Origin: Candidatus Campbellbacteria bacterium CG22_combo_CG10-13_8_21_14_all_36_13
GTDB taxonomy: Bacteria; Patescibacteriota; Minisyncoccia; Phycocordibacterales; PCTT01
Reading direction: 5' to 3'
DNA length: 34,737 nucleotides
Assembly: GCA_002771585.1 (NCBI GenBank)
Contig: PCTT01000044.1
Coordinates: 1 to 34,737, forward strand
A program made the translations under genes and the position numbers. Position 1 is the first letter of the stretch. Every line of letters starts with the position of its first letter. The notes under the pieces were generated by a model. That model was not told where the DNA came from. It saw only the letters and a list, made by a program, of their open reading frames with translations, and did not search any database. Positions 8,070 to 17,195 of the stretch are shown in pieces.

Positions 8070-9824
8070 ATGTGCGGAATTGCAGGAATAATATATAAAG
8101 AAAAAAATGTTGTCGGAGAAAATGGTGTGCAAGATATGCTCTCTACACTAAACAAACGTGGGCCAGATGAATCTGGCGTATTTTGTGACAAACAATGTGT
8201 GCTTGGTCAGACTAGGCTTTCTATAATAGATATAAATTCAGGACATCAGCCGATGGTAGATGAAGAATTATCTATCACTTTTAATGGAGAAATATACAAC
8301 TTCAAAGAACTTAAAAGAGATCTGGAAGAAAAGGGTCATAAATTTAATACTCAATCAGATACAGAAGTAATCTTAAAAACATATATGGAATATGGCAACA
8401 AAACACCAGAGCACCTAGACGGCATGTTTGCTTTTGCAATCTGGGATAGTGCAAAAGAAGAATTATTTATGGCAAGAGATAGGTTTGGGAAAAAACCACT
8501 TTACTACACATTTGTTGATGGAAACTTTGTTTTTGCATCAGAAATAAAAGCAATCTTCAAAAATGGCTTAATTGAAAAAGATAAAATAAATACATCTGCA
8601 ATTGATGATTATCTTCATTTTGGATACATAGTCCCAGATAAAACAATATATCAAAACATTCATACACTACTCCCTGCTCATTATGGTGTTATAAAAGACG
8701 GATTGATAGAAACGAATAGATATTGGAATCTAGAAAAAAAAGAGTTGGATGTAACATTTGAAGAAGCAAAGGCAAAAATAAAATCCTTATTAGAGAGAGC
8801 GGTAGAAAAAAGAATGTTGGCGTCAGATGTAGAGATTGGTTCCCTACTCTCTGGTGGAGTGGATTCAACACTGGTGAGCTACCTAGCTCAAAAGCACTTA
8901 AGCCAACCACTTAAAACATTTTCTGTTGGATATGAAGGCTACAGAAATGAACTTCCTTTTGCAAGAACCGCTTCAGAAAAAATAGGAACAGACCACCACG
9001 AACTACCGATATCTTATGATGTAATTAATGAATTAGAAAAAATTATCTCATACATGGATGAGCCACACGCGGATTCATCAAACTTCCCACAACACCTTAT
9101 TTCTAAAATGACGGCAGAGCATGTAAAAGTAGTACTTACGGGGGACGGAGCTGATGAACTCTTTATGGGTTATGGTTGGTATCAACAAAAGTGGCATATG
9201 CCACGATGGAGAGTGGATTGGAAAATTTTAAATCCATTCCAAGCACACCAGCGAGCAATCACAATATTTAGAAAATATAGTAGAAATAAGTTAATAAAAA
9301 CTCACAAAAAAATAGATTCTTCATTTATAAAAAAAATCATTGGCAGTCTTAGTGATTCGTTTTATAAAATCAATATATTTGACCTTTCTGTATATCTACC
9401 GGCTCAATTACTTACAAAGATTGATCGTACAAGTATGATGCACGGACTTGAAGCGCGTGCACCCTTCTTAGACACAGAACTAGCGGAGTATGTATATAAT
9501 CTACCCAATGAATTTAAAATCTCTAAAACAGAGAATAAAATTATATTAAAAGAAATTTTAGCTGAGATATTTCCAAAAGAATTTGTATACAGGAAAAAAC
9601 AAGGATTTGGTGCACCTGTTCAAGAGTGGTTGAAAGAAAAGAAAATGATAGATTTAGTGAACAAAACACTAGAGGGTGATAATCCTATGTATAATTTTAT
9701 TGATAAAAAAACCACGCTAACTGTGCGTGATAATTTTTATAAAAATAAACGTAACCATGCACAGAAACTATGGTTGCTTCTTTCGCTCGGGCTGTGGTTT
9801 GAAAAACACTCTGGTACGTATTAA
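8070..9824 (+). CDS. asnB: Asparagine synthase (glutamine-hydrolysing), AsnB type
   Basis: 584 residues, close to the family's usual length. The N-terminal glutaminase begins MCGIAG with nucleophile C2, and RGPDESG (30-36) and FNGEIYN (71-77) are conserved. The ATP-pyrophosphatase domain has the PP-loop SGGVDS at 261-266 and LTGDGADELFMGY further on. It makes an amide from glutamine and a carboxylate with ATP. AsnB paralogues in O-antigen and capsule clusters often amidate uronic acids, so that role is plausible here, but true asparagine synthesis cannot be excluded. Its stop shares bases with the stop of the convergent next gene. Confidence 0.94.
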   Translation: MCGIAGIIYKEKNVVGENGVQDMLSTLNKRGPDESGVFCDKQCVLGQTRLSIIDINSGHQPMVDEELSITFNGEIYNFKELKRDLEEKGHKFNTQSDTEVILKTYMEYGNKTPEHLDGMFAFAIWDSAKEELFMARDRFGKKPLYYTFVDGNFVFASEIKAIFKNGLIEKDKINTSAIDDYLHFGYIVPDKTIYQNIHTLLPAHYGVIKDGLIETNRYWNLEKKELDVTFEEAKAKIKSLLERAVEKRMLASDVEIGSLLSGGVDSTLVSYLAQKHLSQPLKTFSVGYEGYRNELPFARTASEKIGTDHHELPISYDVINELEKIISYMDEPHADSSNFPQHLISKMTAEHVKVVLTGDGADELFMGYGWYQQKWHMPRWRVDWKILNPFQAHQRAITIFRKYSRNKLIKTHKKIDSSFIKKIIGSLSDSFYKINIFDLSVYLPAQLLTKIDRTSMMHGLEARAPFLDTELAEYVYNLPNEFKISKTENKIILKEILAEIFPKEFVYRKKQGFGAPVQEWLKEKKMIDLVNKTLEGDNPMYNFIDKKTTLTVRDNFYKNKRNHAQKLWLLLSLGLWFEKHSGTY

Positions 9825-10522
9825 AAAAGTTTCTTTATTTGTTCGTATTCCTTAATTGCATTGCTATAATCTTCTGGACGACCAACATCAATCCAAAAAC
9901 TATCCTCTTCGTGGACATAGACCTCTTCACCACTCTCTATTGAATCTTTCATAAGTTGATCGAATCCATATGGTGTATTTTTTGAAAGTCCATCAATAAC
10001 GGCGCGGCTATAACAATTCACACCAACAGCCACATGGTAAGTGTGCGTTGGTTTTTCTATAAAATCCTGAAGTTTTCCCTCTTTATCAAAAGATAGTGTT
10101 CCAAACTCTATTTTCAATTCAAGTTTTTTTACTAACACAGACATTCTTCTATTATTATTCATATGCTCAATAAGAAAAACACCGTAATCTAGATCTGTTA
10201 TAGTATCTCCATTAATTGTAAGAAAATGTTCTGGTAGATCTTCTATCAAAGTAAGGGGCCCGATAGTATTTAGTGGTATCTCCTCGTGTGAATAATCAAT
10301 TTTTACACCCCACTTAGAACCATCTCCGGCATATGAAACAATTTGCTCTGATAAATGGTTAACTGCAATAGTTATGTGGTCGAATCCATATTTCTTCAAC
10401 TGTTGAATCAAGATGCTTAATATAGTCTCACCGTCTCTGATTTCAACAAGTGGCTTAGGTATATTGTTAGTATGTGGTTGTAAGCGAGTACCTCTACCAC
10501 CTGCTAATATTACTGCTCTCAT
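9821..10522 (-). CDS. Sugar-1-phosphate nucleotidyltransferase
   Basis: 233 residues. The N-terminal loop ILAGGRGTRLQPHTNNIPKP (residues 5-24), FLTINGDTITDLDYG with the metal-binding aspartates, FIEKP, and the closing FWIDVGRPEDY are standard for RmlA/GlmU/HddC-like sugar nucleotidyltransferases. The short form without a beta-helix tail resembles D-glycero-D-manno-heptose or mannose-1-phosphate enzymes. The exact sugar and nucleotide cannot be read. It overlaps the upstream SDR epimerase by ATGA, so the two are translationally coupled and probably make one nucleotide sugar. Its stop overlaps that of asnB on the other strand. Confidence 0.9.
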   Translation of the reverse strand: MRAVILAGGRGTRLQPHTNNIPKPLVEIRDGETILSILIQQLKKYGFDHITIAVNHLSEQIVSYAGDGSKWGVKIDYSHEEIPLNTIGPLTLIEDLPEHFLTINGDTITDLDYGVFLIEHMNNNRRMSVLVKKLELKIEFGTLSFDKEGKLQDFIEKPTHTYHVAVGVNCYSRAVIDGLSKNTPYGFDQLMKDSIESGEEVYVHEEDSFWIDVGRPEDYSNAIKEYEQIKKLF

Positions 10523-11517
10523 ATGCTATATATATTAGCCTTAAAGTGTTTTAAATTTTCAGCTTCAGAGTACCATTTAATAGTCTCCTCTATACCTTTT
10601 TCAAATCCAAATGTTGGTGTCCACCCTGTTAACTCCTTCAGTTTATCAGCTGATCCAATTAGCCTCTCAACCTCTGATGAATCTGGTCGCAAACGAACAT
10701 CATCTGTTTCTACATTAATTTTACTACCAGTAATTTCAATTATCTTCTTTACAGTGTCCCCAATCGTAATACCAATACCTGTCGCAATATTTATTTCTTC
10801 TCCTGTTGTAGAATCTTTTTCTGCTATAGCACAATAAGCATCTACAGTGTCTTTTACATAATTAAAATCACGAATAGTATCTGTGCGTCCAAGTTTCATT
10901 GTATCTACGCCAGACAAAATTTGAGTAATAATGGTAGGAATCACAGCCCTAGTAGATTGTCTTGGACCAAATGTGTTAAATGGTCTAACAATTACAACTG
11001 GAACACCAAAGGATCTGAAGAAAGATTCTCCTATATGATCTGCAGAAATTTTTGAAGCACTATATGGTGACTGTGCCTGAAGTGGATGAAGCTCATCCAT
11101 TGGTACATACTTTGCTGTTCCATATACCTCAGAAGTAGATGTAATCAATATACGCTTCACACCTTCTCTGCGAGCAGATTGTAATATATTAAGTGTACCT
11201 TTCGTATTTGTATCAAAAAATGAATCTGGAGCATCATATGAAAAAGGTATAGAAATAAGAGCTGCAAGATGAAAAATAAAATCACACCCTTTAACAGCAT
11301 CATCTACAAATCTTTGATCTCTTACGTCACCAGCAACAATTTCTATCTTCTCTAAAATCTCCTTAGGAAAAGTATCGAGCCAGCCCCAAGAGTTGAAAGA
11401 ATTATAAAATACAAAAGCACGAACAATAGCGCCTTTTTCTAGCAATCTCTCAACCAAATGACTACCTATAAAGCCATCTGCTCCAGTAACCAATACCTTT
11501 TGCCCTTTTAATTCCAT
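10519..11517 (-). CDS. NAD-dependent epimerase/dehydratase (extended SDR)
   Basis: 332 residues from the ATG at 11517. The frame stays open to 11619, but those 34 extra residues would overlap the divergent gene at 11577 and have no SDR character. TGADGFIGS (11-19) is the Rossmann glycine motif, TSTSEVYG (127-134) holds the catalytic Ser/Thr, and Y152/K156 form YxxxK. RPFNTFGPRQ (178-187) is the usual substrate loop. Related proteins make UDP- or GDP-linked sugars by 4-epimerisation or 4,6-dehydration. It stops in TGA, overlapping the nucleotidyltransferase start. Confidence 0.92.
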   Translation of the reverse strand: MELKGQKVLVTGADGFIGSHLVERLLEKGAIVRAFVFYNSFNSWGWLDTFPKEILEKIEIVAGDVRDQRFVDDAVKGCDFIFHLAALISIPFSYDAPDSFFDTNTKGTLNILQSARREGVKRILITSTSEVYGTAKYVPMDELHPLQAQSPYSASKISADHIGESFFRSFGVPVVIVRPFNTFGPRQSTRAVIPTIITQILSGVDTMKLGRTDTIRDFNYVKDTVDAYCAIAEKDSTTGEEINIATGIGITIGDTVKKIIEITGSKINVETDDVRLRPDSSEVERLIGSADKLKELTGWTPTFGFEKGIEETIKWYSEAENLKHFKANIYSI

Positions 11518-11540
11518 AAAAATCTGATTAAATATGTTAT

Positions 11541-11569
11541 ATTTTAGCATATAATTTAAAAAACAAGGA
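11541..11569. promoter_or_regulatory. Possible divergent promoters between 11517 and 11577
   Basis: The 59-base divergent spacer has a TATAAT at 11550-11555 for the plus-strand gene and, on the minus strand, an extended -10 TGCTAAAAT at 11541-11549 for the SDR gene. No good -35 is visible for either. AAGGA at 11565-11569, seven bases before the ATG at 11577, is a reasonable Shine-Dalgarno sequence. The call rests on position and -10 match only. Confidence 0.35.
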
Positions 11570-11576
11570 AATAACA

Positions 11577-12749
11577 ATGCTTTTAGAATACTTAGGGGCT
11601 TACAAAAACAAGCTTTCAAATAAGATAAATGGTGTAATACACATTAAAACCAGAGAAAATAAAGTTGGTTCTGTTTTACTTTCTTTTATAACTGGCCCAT
11701 TTACACTTACTCCAAAAGAGAGATTCACCGATCCACACACAAATTATTGGGTATGCCCTGAAATAGCGAGACTTTTTCTGGAAAAAGGTTTTGATGTAGA
11801 TATAATAAATTGGGATAATAAAACTTTTTTACCAAAGAAAAAATATGATGTATGTGTAGATCTGCAACACAATATAGAAAGGTTGGAGCCAGTCCTTGGA
11901 GATAAATGCAAAAGAGTAATGTTTATTATTTCATCATACCCAGAATTTCAAAATAATGCAGAGGAAAAAAGATTAAATGATTTATTTCAAAGACGAGGTG
12001 TTAGATTATCATTCGGTAGAAAAGAGGATTATTCAAAAAATGTCCAATTCACAGATTTTATAGGTGGATACGGAAACAAAACCGTACGTAGCTCTTATCC
12101 CGACTTTATTAAAGATAAAATAGTTCCAATTCCTGTTCCTTCAATGGACATATATGACGCTCCTAAAAATAAAGACTATGATAAAGTAAGAAAAAACTTT
12201 CTATGGTTTGGTGGAGGTGGTGCAATATTAAAAGGACTAGATTTGATAGTTGAAGCATTTGCAGATTTACCACAATTAAATCTCTCACTTATAGGACCAG
12301 CTCCATTTGAGGAAGAATTTGCAAAAACATATGAAAAAGAATTGAGTCTTCCAAATATTAAACGCCATAATAGACCAAGAATAAATGAGTCTGGTGTTGC
12401 AATGATAGACGATATACCCTTAGAAGACATAATAAGTGAATCTGCATTTGTTATTGGATTATCGGCATCAGAAGGTGGTGGTGCTGCGACAGTTCAGGCA
12501 ATGCAATTAGGTCTTATACCAATTACCACACCTCAAACAGGTATCAATGAAGAAGCTCCAGGATTTGTAATACATGAACCAACTTTAGCAAATATCAAAA
12601 AACTTATACTAGAGGTGTCAACAATGTATGAGACTGATCTTAAAAAACTTTCTTATGATACGTGGAATTTCGCACACACAAACCACAGCAAGAAAGCTTT
12701 TACTAAAAAATTTAATGAGTTTATTGATCAGATAGTAAACACACAATAA
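11577..12749 (+). CDS. Glycosyltransferase, GT4-like (GT-B fold)
   Basis: 390 residues. The second Rossmann half begins NFLWFGGGGAILKGLDLIVEA (207-227), the typical GT4 donor-domain opening, and LGLSASEGGGAATVQAMQLG (294-313) corresponds to the E-x7-E region, with EGGG in place of EGFG. The N-terminal domain is weakly conserved but has CPEIARLFLEKGFDVDIINW (60-79). It probably transfers a nucleotide sugar to a growing lipid-linked chain; sugar unknown. First gene of a five-gene plus-strand set with one-base overlaps or short gaps, preceded by a recognisable AAGGA ribosome site. Confidence 0.85.
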   Translation: MLLEYLGAYKNKLSNKINGVIHIKTRENKVGSVLLSFITGPFTLTPKERFTDPHTNYWVCPEIARLFLEKGFDVDIINWDNKTFLPKKKYDVCVDLQHNIERLEPVLGDKCKRVMFIISSYPEFQNNAEEKRLNDLFQRRGVRLSFGRKEDYSKNVQFTDFIGGYGNKTVRSSYPDFIKDKIVPIPVPSMDIYDAPKNKDYDKVRKNFLWFGGGGAILKGLDLIVEAFADLPQLNLSLIGPAPFEEEFAKTYEKELSLPNIKRHNRPRINESGVAMIDDIPLEDIISESAFVIGLSASEGGGAATVQAMQLGLIPITTPQTGINEEAPGFVIHEPTLANIKKLILEVSTMYETDLKKLSYDTWNFAHTNHSKKAFTKKFNEFIDQIVNTQ

Positions 12750-13582
12750 TGCAAGAACCTCTTATATCAGTGATAATACCGGCAAGAAATTCGTCGAATA
12801 CCCTTCGAGAAGCGGTTTTGTCTATAGTCAATCAAACATATAAAAACTTAGAAATATTGATTATTGATGACTTTAGCACAGATAACACGCTTGAAGTTGC
12901 AACAAAACTATCGCAACAAGACCCACGGTTAAAAGTGTATTCTTCAGATTTGAATGACGATCAAAGATTTGACAAAAAACTCAACCGTAATATCAATGCA
13001 GGATACTCTGCTCGCAACACTGGATTTAGTCATGTTAATGGAGAGTTTATTACTTTCCAAGATGCTGATGATGTGTCACTACTAAATAGAGTTGAAATTC
13101 AATACACACTACTTAAGAAACATGACGCTACGCATCTATCTCTTGATTGGCAAAAATATGAAGAAAGTCTTATTGGGACAAGTATCGATTTAGAGTTATT
13201 CACTGAAGCTCTAAAAAACTACAAAACACCGAAAGATTTATACTCCATGGCAATTAGGTCAAAAGGTTGTGTTGCAAAAATATCAAAAAAACTTAATTCT
13301 TCAGTTCCATTTAATATAAAAAGAATGCGTGTTATTAATAAACTATTTTTTGGTACACTTGAAAGTTATCCTGGTGCCGGAAATAGTCCTTTGTTTAAAA
13401 AAGAGGTTATAGAAAAAGTACAATTCAGACCCTTAAGCGACAGAATATGGCCTTCTTTTATGGGTCGTGGTGCAGATAGAGATTTTAATTTTCAAGTTGC
13501 AGAGACATTTAAAAATAGCTACGTATTCAGCATTCCTACATATTTATGGAGACAAGAAACTCAAAATAAATTATATAAATAA
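12749..13582 (+). CDS. Glycosyltransferase family 2
   Basis: 277 residues. ISVIIPARNSSNTLREAVLS (6-25) followed by ILIIDDFSTDNT, ARNTGFSHVNGEFITFQDAD (88-107) and the DxD-like DADD (105-108) are GT2 signatures. GT2 inverting enzymes use UDP/GDP/dTDP sugars at the cytoplasmic face. The C-terminal half contains RMRVINKLFFGT and WPSFMGRGADRDFNFQVAET, unlike most simple GT2 proteins, so the acceptor site may be specialised. The start overlaps the previous stop by one base (TAATG). Confidence 0.9.
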   Translation: MQEPLISVIIPARNSSNTLREAVLSIVNQTYKNLEILIIDDFSTDNTLEVATKLSQQDPRLKVYSSDLNDDQRFDKKLNRNINAGYSARNTGFSHVNGEFITFQDADDVSLLNRVEIQYTLLKKHDATHLSLDWQKYEESLIGTSIDLELFTEALKNYKTPKDLYSMAIRSKGCVAKISKKLNSSVPFNIKRMRVINKLFFGTLESYPGAGNSPLFKKEVIEKVQFRPLSDRIWPSFMGRGADRDFNFQVAETFKNSYVFSIPTYLWRQETQNKLYK

Positions 13583-14463
13583 TGAAATTTAGCATAATCA
13601 CACCTGTCTATAACGGCAGTCAATTCATTAGAGAAACTCTGGATAGTGTCATTTATCAAAAGGGAGACTTTGATATTGAATATATTGTTATTGACGGTGA
13701 CTCCTCGGACAATACTGTTGAAATATTAAAAGAATATGAACAAGATATAAATACACGAAAAATTAATCCAAAATGTAACTCTTTAACATTTACTTGGAAG
13801 TCTGAAAAAGATAATGGTATGTACGACGCCATAAATAAAGGCTTTGCAATGGCTACGGGGGATATTTATGCATATATAAATGCTGATGACCTATATGAAG
13901 ACAATTCATTCAATGTGATAAAAAAAAGTCTTGAGACATTCCCCGAAATAGAATGGGTAAAAGGGGTAACGTCATATCTTGAAAATGCCAAATACACAAA
14001 AGGTTCATGCTATATATATAATCAAAGATGGATCTACGAAGGGTACTACGGAACAATCGCTCCTTTTATACAGCAAGACAGTGTATTCTGGTCTAAGGGG
14101 CTTTGGAATAAAATAAAACCAATTGACACAAACCTTCGCCTTGCAGGTGACTACTATATGTGGACATCAATGGCTCAACATAAACCGTTATACTCCCTAG
14201 ATGCAAAGGTGAGCATATTTCGAAAAAGAAGGGGTCAATTAAGTCAAGATATGGATTCCTATAGGATTGAGCAAGAAAGCGTGAGAATTGTGCATGGTAT
14301 AGAAACATACGCCATAAAGTTATTTTTTATATTATCAAGAAAAATACCTTCATTACTCTCCAACCTACTCTATAGACTGTTTTTTATAGAGAAAAATCAA
14401 CACTACATCTCATTCTCAAACAACACACCTATAAAAACTCAAGCAAAATCATATAAACTATAG
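13582..14463 (+). CDS. Glycosyltransferase family 2
   Basis: 293 residues. FSIITPVYNGSQFIRETLDS (3-22), VIDGDSSDNTVEIL (37-49), KDNGMYDAINKGFAMATGDI (76-95) and the metal-binding AYINADD (97-103) match the WcaA/WbbD-like GT2 group, in which a 'DNGMYDAINKG' segment is common in O-antigen transferases. HKPLYSLDAKVSIFRKRRGQLS is the expected acceptor-side region. The start overlaps the previous stop by one base. The C-terminal 60 residues are hydrophobic and basic, consistent with peripheral membrane attachment. Confidence 0.9.
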   Translation: MKFSIITPVYNGSQFIRETLDSVIYQKGDFDIEYIVIDGDSSDNTVEILKEYEQDINTRKINPKCNSLTFTWKSEKDNGMYDAINKGFAMATGDIYAYINADDLYEDNSFNVIKKSLETFPEIEWVKGVTSYLENAKYTKGSCYIYNQRWIYEGYYGTIAPFIQQDSVFWSKGLWNKIKPIDTNLRLAGDYYMWTSMAQHKPLYSLDAKVSIFRKRRGQLSQDMDSYRIEQESVRIVHGIETYAIKLFFILSRKIPSLLSNLLYRLFFIEKNQHYISFSNNTPIKTQAKSYKL

Positions 14464-14469
14464 ATAATC

Positions 14470-15234
14470 ATGAAAGAAATATTAAAAAAAATACCCTTCC
14501 TTAAAATTATTGTTGTCTATAGTAAGACCATTAAAAACAAGCAGAACTTCTTACAAAAGACACATCTATTCTTCAATTTTTTGAAAGACTTTTCTCTTTA
14601 CAGCAAGCTAGAGAAAAATATCGAAATTAAAGCAAAAACTGAAGACCTATTCCCTAGAATATACGACAATACAGCAGATACAAAAATAGACCCAATATAT
14701 TACCTACAAAGCACATGGTGCGCGGAAAAGATTTTTAAAGCAAAACCAGTAGAGCACTATGATGTAGGTTCACATTATTTAATGGTTGGAATCATTTCAA
14801 AATTTGTTCCAACTACCATGGTGGACATACGACCCCTCTCAGTAAACCTTGATTCTCTATCTTTCATAAAAGGAGACATAACACACTTACCTTTCGAAAA
14901 CGACAGTATTAATTCCCTATCATCAATCTGTGTAATAGAGCACATTGGACTAGGTAGATACGGAGACCCTCTTGATCAATTCGGCACAGAAAAATCTGCA
15001 AAGGAACTAAGTCGGGTTTTATCTAATGGAGGAAGTTTATATATATCGGTACCAGTAGATTCTAAGAGTAAAGTTTACTTTAACGCGCACAGGGCTTTCA
15101 CTAGAGATTATATATTGGGGTTATTCAAAGATTTGAATTTAATTGAAGAAAGGTATATATATGGAAAGCAGTTTTATAATGAATATAATTCAACAAAAGG
15201 TTTTGGTACTGGATTGTATTATTTTAGAAAATGA
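14470..15234 (+). CDS. DUF268 family protein, methyltransferase-like
   Basis: 254 residues. YDVGSHYLMVGIISKFVPT, MVDIRPLSV, FIKGDITHLPFENDSINSL, CVIEHIGLGRYGDPLD and LSNGGSLYISVPV follow the DUF268 pattern closely. The order (glycine-poor motif I, acidic VDIRP, GDIxxLPF, CVIEHIGLGRYGDP, LYISVPV) resembles a degenerate class I methyltransferase fold. Its substrate is unknown; members often sit in glycan clusters, as here. The last codon and TGA overlap the next gene's ATG. Confidence 0.8.
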   Translation: MKEILKKIPFLKIIVVYSKTIKNKQNFLQKTHLFFNFLKDFSLYSKLEKNIEIKAKTEDLFPRIYDNTADTKIDPIYYLQSTWCAEKIFKAKPVEHYDVGSHYLMVGIISKFVPTTMVDIRPLSVNLDSLSFIKGDITHLPFENDSINSLSSICVIEHIGLGRYGDPLDQFGTEKSAKELSRVLSNGGSLYISVPVDSKSKVYFNAHRAFTRDYILGLFKDLNLIEERYIYGKQFYNEYNSTKGFGTGLYYFRK

Positions 15235-16142
15235 AAAAAATAGTAATACTACAACACGGTGGTGGTGAGCTTACTAATCAGCTTTGGAATTACATAAGTA
15301 TATACGCTTATGGAAAAGAAAAAGGTGTTCCTGTGGTTAACAACTCTTTTTTTGAATACGGAAGCAATTTCTGTACACCCAAATCCCATCTTTCAAATTT
15401 ACTTCTATACAGACCATTTAAAAACCACCTAAAGAGGCGCAACTCTTTTAAAAGACAGCTCTGGAGAAAGTTCTACAAAATATACGTATATGTAGTAAAA
15501 ACTTTCAAAAAGAGCAGTATTGTCTCATCAGTTAACGGAAATAATGCTGTTACATACTTACCTCCTACAAGTACAGATTTTACAGAGCCAGATAAAAAAA
15601 CCCTATATTTTGATGGGTGGCTTTTTAGAAACCCTGTTGGTTTAGAAAAATACAGAGAAGATATTTTGAAATACTTTAGACCTGCAGATGTTGTAATAAA
15701 CAAAGTTGATAAATTTTTACAACCACACCTTGGAAAATACCTGGTTGGTGTGCATATAAGACAAGGAGATTACAAGGTCTTTAAAGGTGGAAAATACTTT
15801 GTAGAACAGAAACGTATACAGGAGATTATTAGTAAATATTTATCATTTTCTGGCAGAACAATAGAAAACACCTTTTTTATATTCACATCAGACGGATCAA
15901 TAGAAAAGGATGTATTTTCTGAATTAAATTATACCGTTTCTAATATGGGCCCTGTAGAAGATTTATTCTTGCTATCAAAAATGAAAGTGGTGCTTGGCTC
16001 TGACTCAAGCTTTGGAGATTTTAGTGCTTGGTACGGAAACATACCACATATAGTATTCCAGAAAGAAGCTATGGACTGGGAATATTACAAAGAGAAGAAT
16101 ATCTTTTTTGAGAATAAATACTCCACAATGGTGCATTATTAA
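15231..16142 (+). CDS. GT11-like fucosyltransferase family protein
   Basis: 303 residues. QHGGGELTNQLWNYISIYAY (8-27) corresponds to the GGxGNQMFQYA motif of GT11 but with LTNQLWNY. HIRQGDY (175-181) replaces the usual HIRRGDY, and VLGSDSSFGDFSAWYGNIPHI replaces NSSFSWWGAWL. It is therefore a distant GT11 relative. The loss of the second Arg of the GDP-sugar motif could change the donor or activity. It closes the 11577-16142 gene set and is convergent with the broken SDR gene after nine bases. Confidence 0.8.
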   Translation: MKKIVILQHGGGELTNQLWNYISIYAYGKEKGVPVVNNSFFEYGSNFCTPKSHLSNLLLYRPFKNHLKRRNSFKRQLWRKFYKIYVYVVKTFKKSSIVSSVNGNNAVTYLPPTSTDFTEPDKKTLYFDGWLFRNPVGLEKYREDILKYFRPADVVINKVDKFLQPHLGKYLVGVHIRQGDYKVFKGGKYFVEQKRIQEIISKYLSFSGRTIENTFFIFTSDGSIEKDVFSELNYTVSNMGPVEDLFLLSKMKVVLGSDSSFGDFSAWYGNIPHIVFQKEAMDWEYYKEKNIFFENKYSTMVHY

Positions 16143-16151
16143 ACTATAAAT

Positions 16152-17078
16152 CTACTGCTTCTTGGCCCAATCAATATATCTATCAATACCTTCCCAAATT
16201 GAAACCTTTGGAGAAAATCCTAAACCTTCAGCAAAAGAAATATCTGCTGGAAATCTTTGAACTTCCCCTGGGCGAGCTGGTGCATTTACTATCTTTGAAT
16301 CAAACTTTTTTGCAATATACTCAACGATATCTTTCACTTTAGTATTTTTTCCACTAGCAAAGTTTATAACCTGTCCTTTTAATTCTGGATGATTAAGCAC
16401 AAGACTATATCCATCTACAACATCACTAACATGACAATAATCTCTCTCTGCAGCACCGTCACCAAAAATTGTTAGATTTTCGCCACGCATAGCTTTTGCA
16501 ATCATTATTGGGATCAACGCACCAAAACGACCATTTTTCTGTCTTTCTCAGAAGATATTAAACGGCCTTACAATAGTCACATCAGTATCAAACGATTTAA
16601 AATATGAATAACTTATACGATCAATAGCTGCCTTTGATGCGGCATAAGGACTATTTGGTCTTAGTTCTGAATGTTCATTAAGTGTTTCACCCTCTTCCAA
16701 ATCGTGTCCGTCGCCATAAACCTCACATGTAGAGGCTAGTATTAGCCTGTTATTATTTTTCTTTACCGCTTCTAATATATTATATCCACCAAGTATATTT
16801 GCATGGAAAAAAGCGAGTGGATCTTGGAGTGATTCATCTACATTTATTCTACTTGCGAGATGAAAGACGACATCGTGTCCCCTAACACTTTTATCAACTA
16901 TTTCACTATCGGTTATACTGCCCCAGATGACGTTAACGGATTCTTTTATAGGGCTTATGTTTCTTTCTGATATGTTAGAGTATGTATTTAAAATTGAAAC
17001 ATCATGACCTTCTTTTAACATCTTTTCACTTAAATGACTGCCCTTGAAACCACCCCCACCTGTAACTAAAATTCTCAT
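16152..17078 (-). pseudogene. NAD-dependent epimerase/dehydratase interrupted by in-frame TGA
   Basis: Two open pieces, 16548-17078 and 16152-16547, are in the same frame and separated only by TGA at 16548-16550. Joined, they give 308 codons of an extended SDR: VTGGGGFKGSHLSEKML with the Rossmann glycines, ASTCEVYG, YAASKAAID (YxxxK), then VRPFNIF-stop-ERQKNGRFGALIP, then IFGDGAAERDYCHVSDVVDGY. The stop replaces the glycine of the NxFGxRQ motif; the intact paralogue at 10519-11517 has NTFGPRQ. One G-to-T change (GGA to TGA) would explain it. Either a recent pseudogene, an assembly or population variant, or a recoded UGA. GFKGSH instead of the usual GFIGSH is a second small oddity. Confidence 0.85.
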
Positions 17079-17195
17079 ATAATCTTATTTAAAAATTTAC
17101 AATATAAGACAGTATATCATACTAGATATGCCCAAAACATAGAAAATAAGATGAATTAGTGGCGTATTTTGAAGTTTTAATTCATAATAGGTTTT

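Noticed and set aside
11518..11619. 34-residue N-terminal extension of the SDR epimerase
   Set aside because: It overlaps the divergent GT4-like gene, and the conserved SDR start follows the ATG at 11517.
17079..17195. Divergent promoters between the broken SDR and the GT-C gene
   Set aside because: AT-rich -10-like words occur on both strands, but no correctly spaced -35 was found, so no promoter is called.
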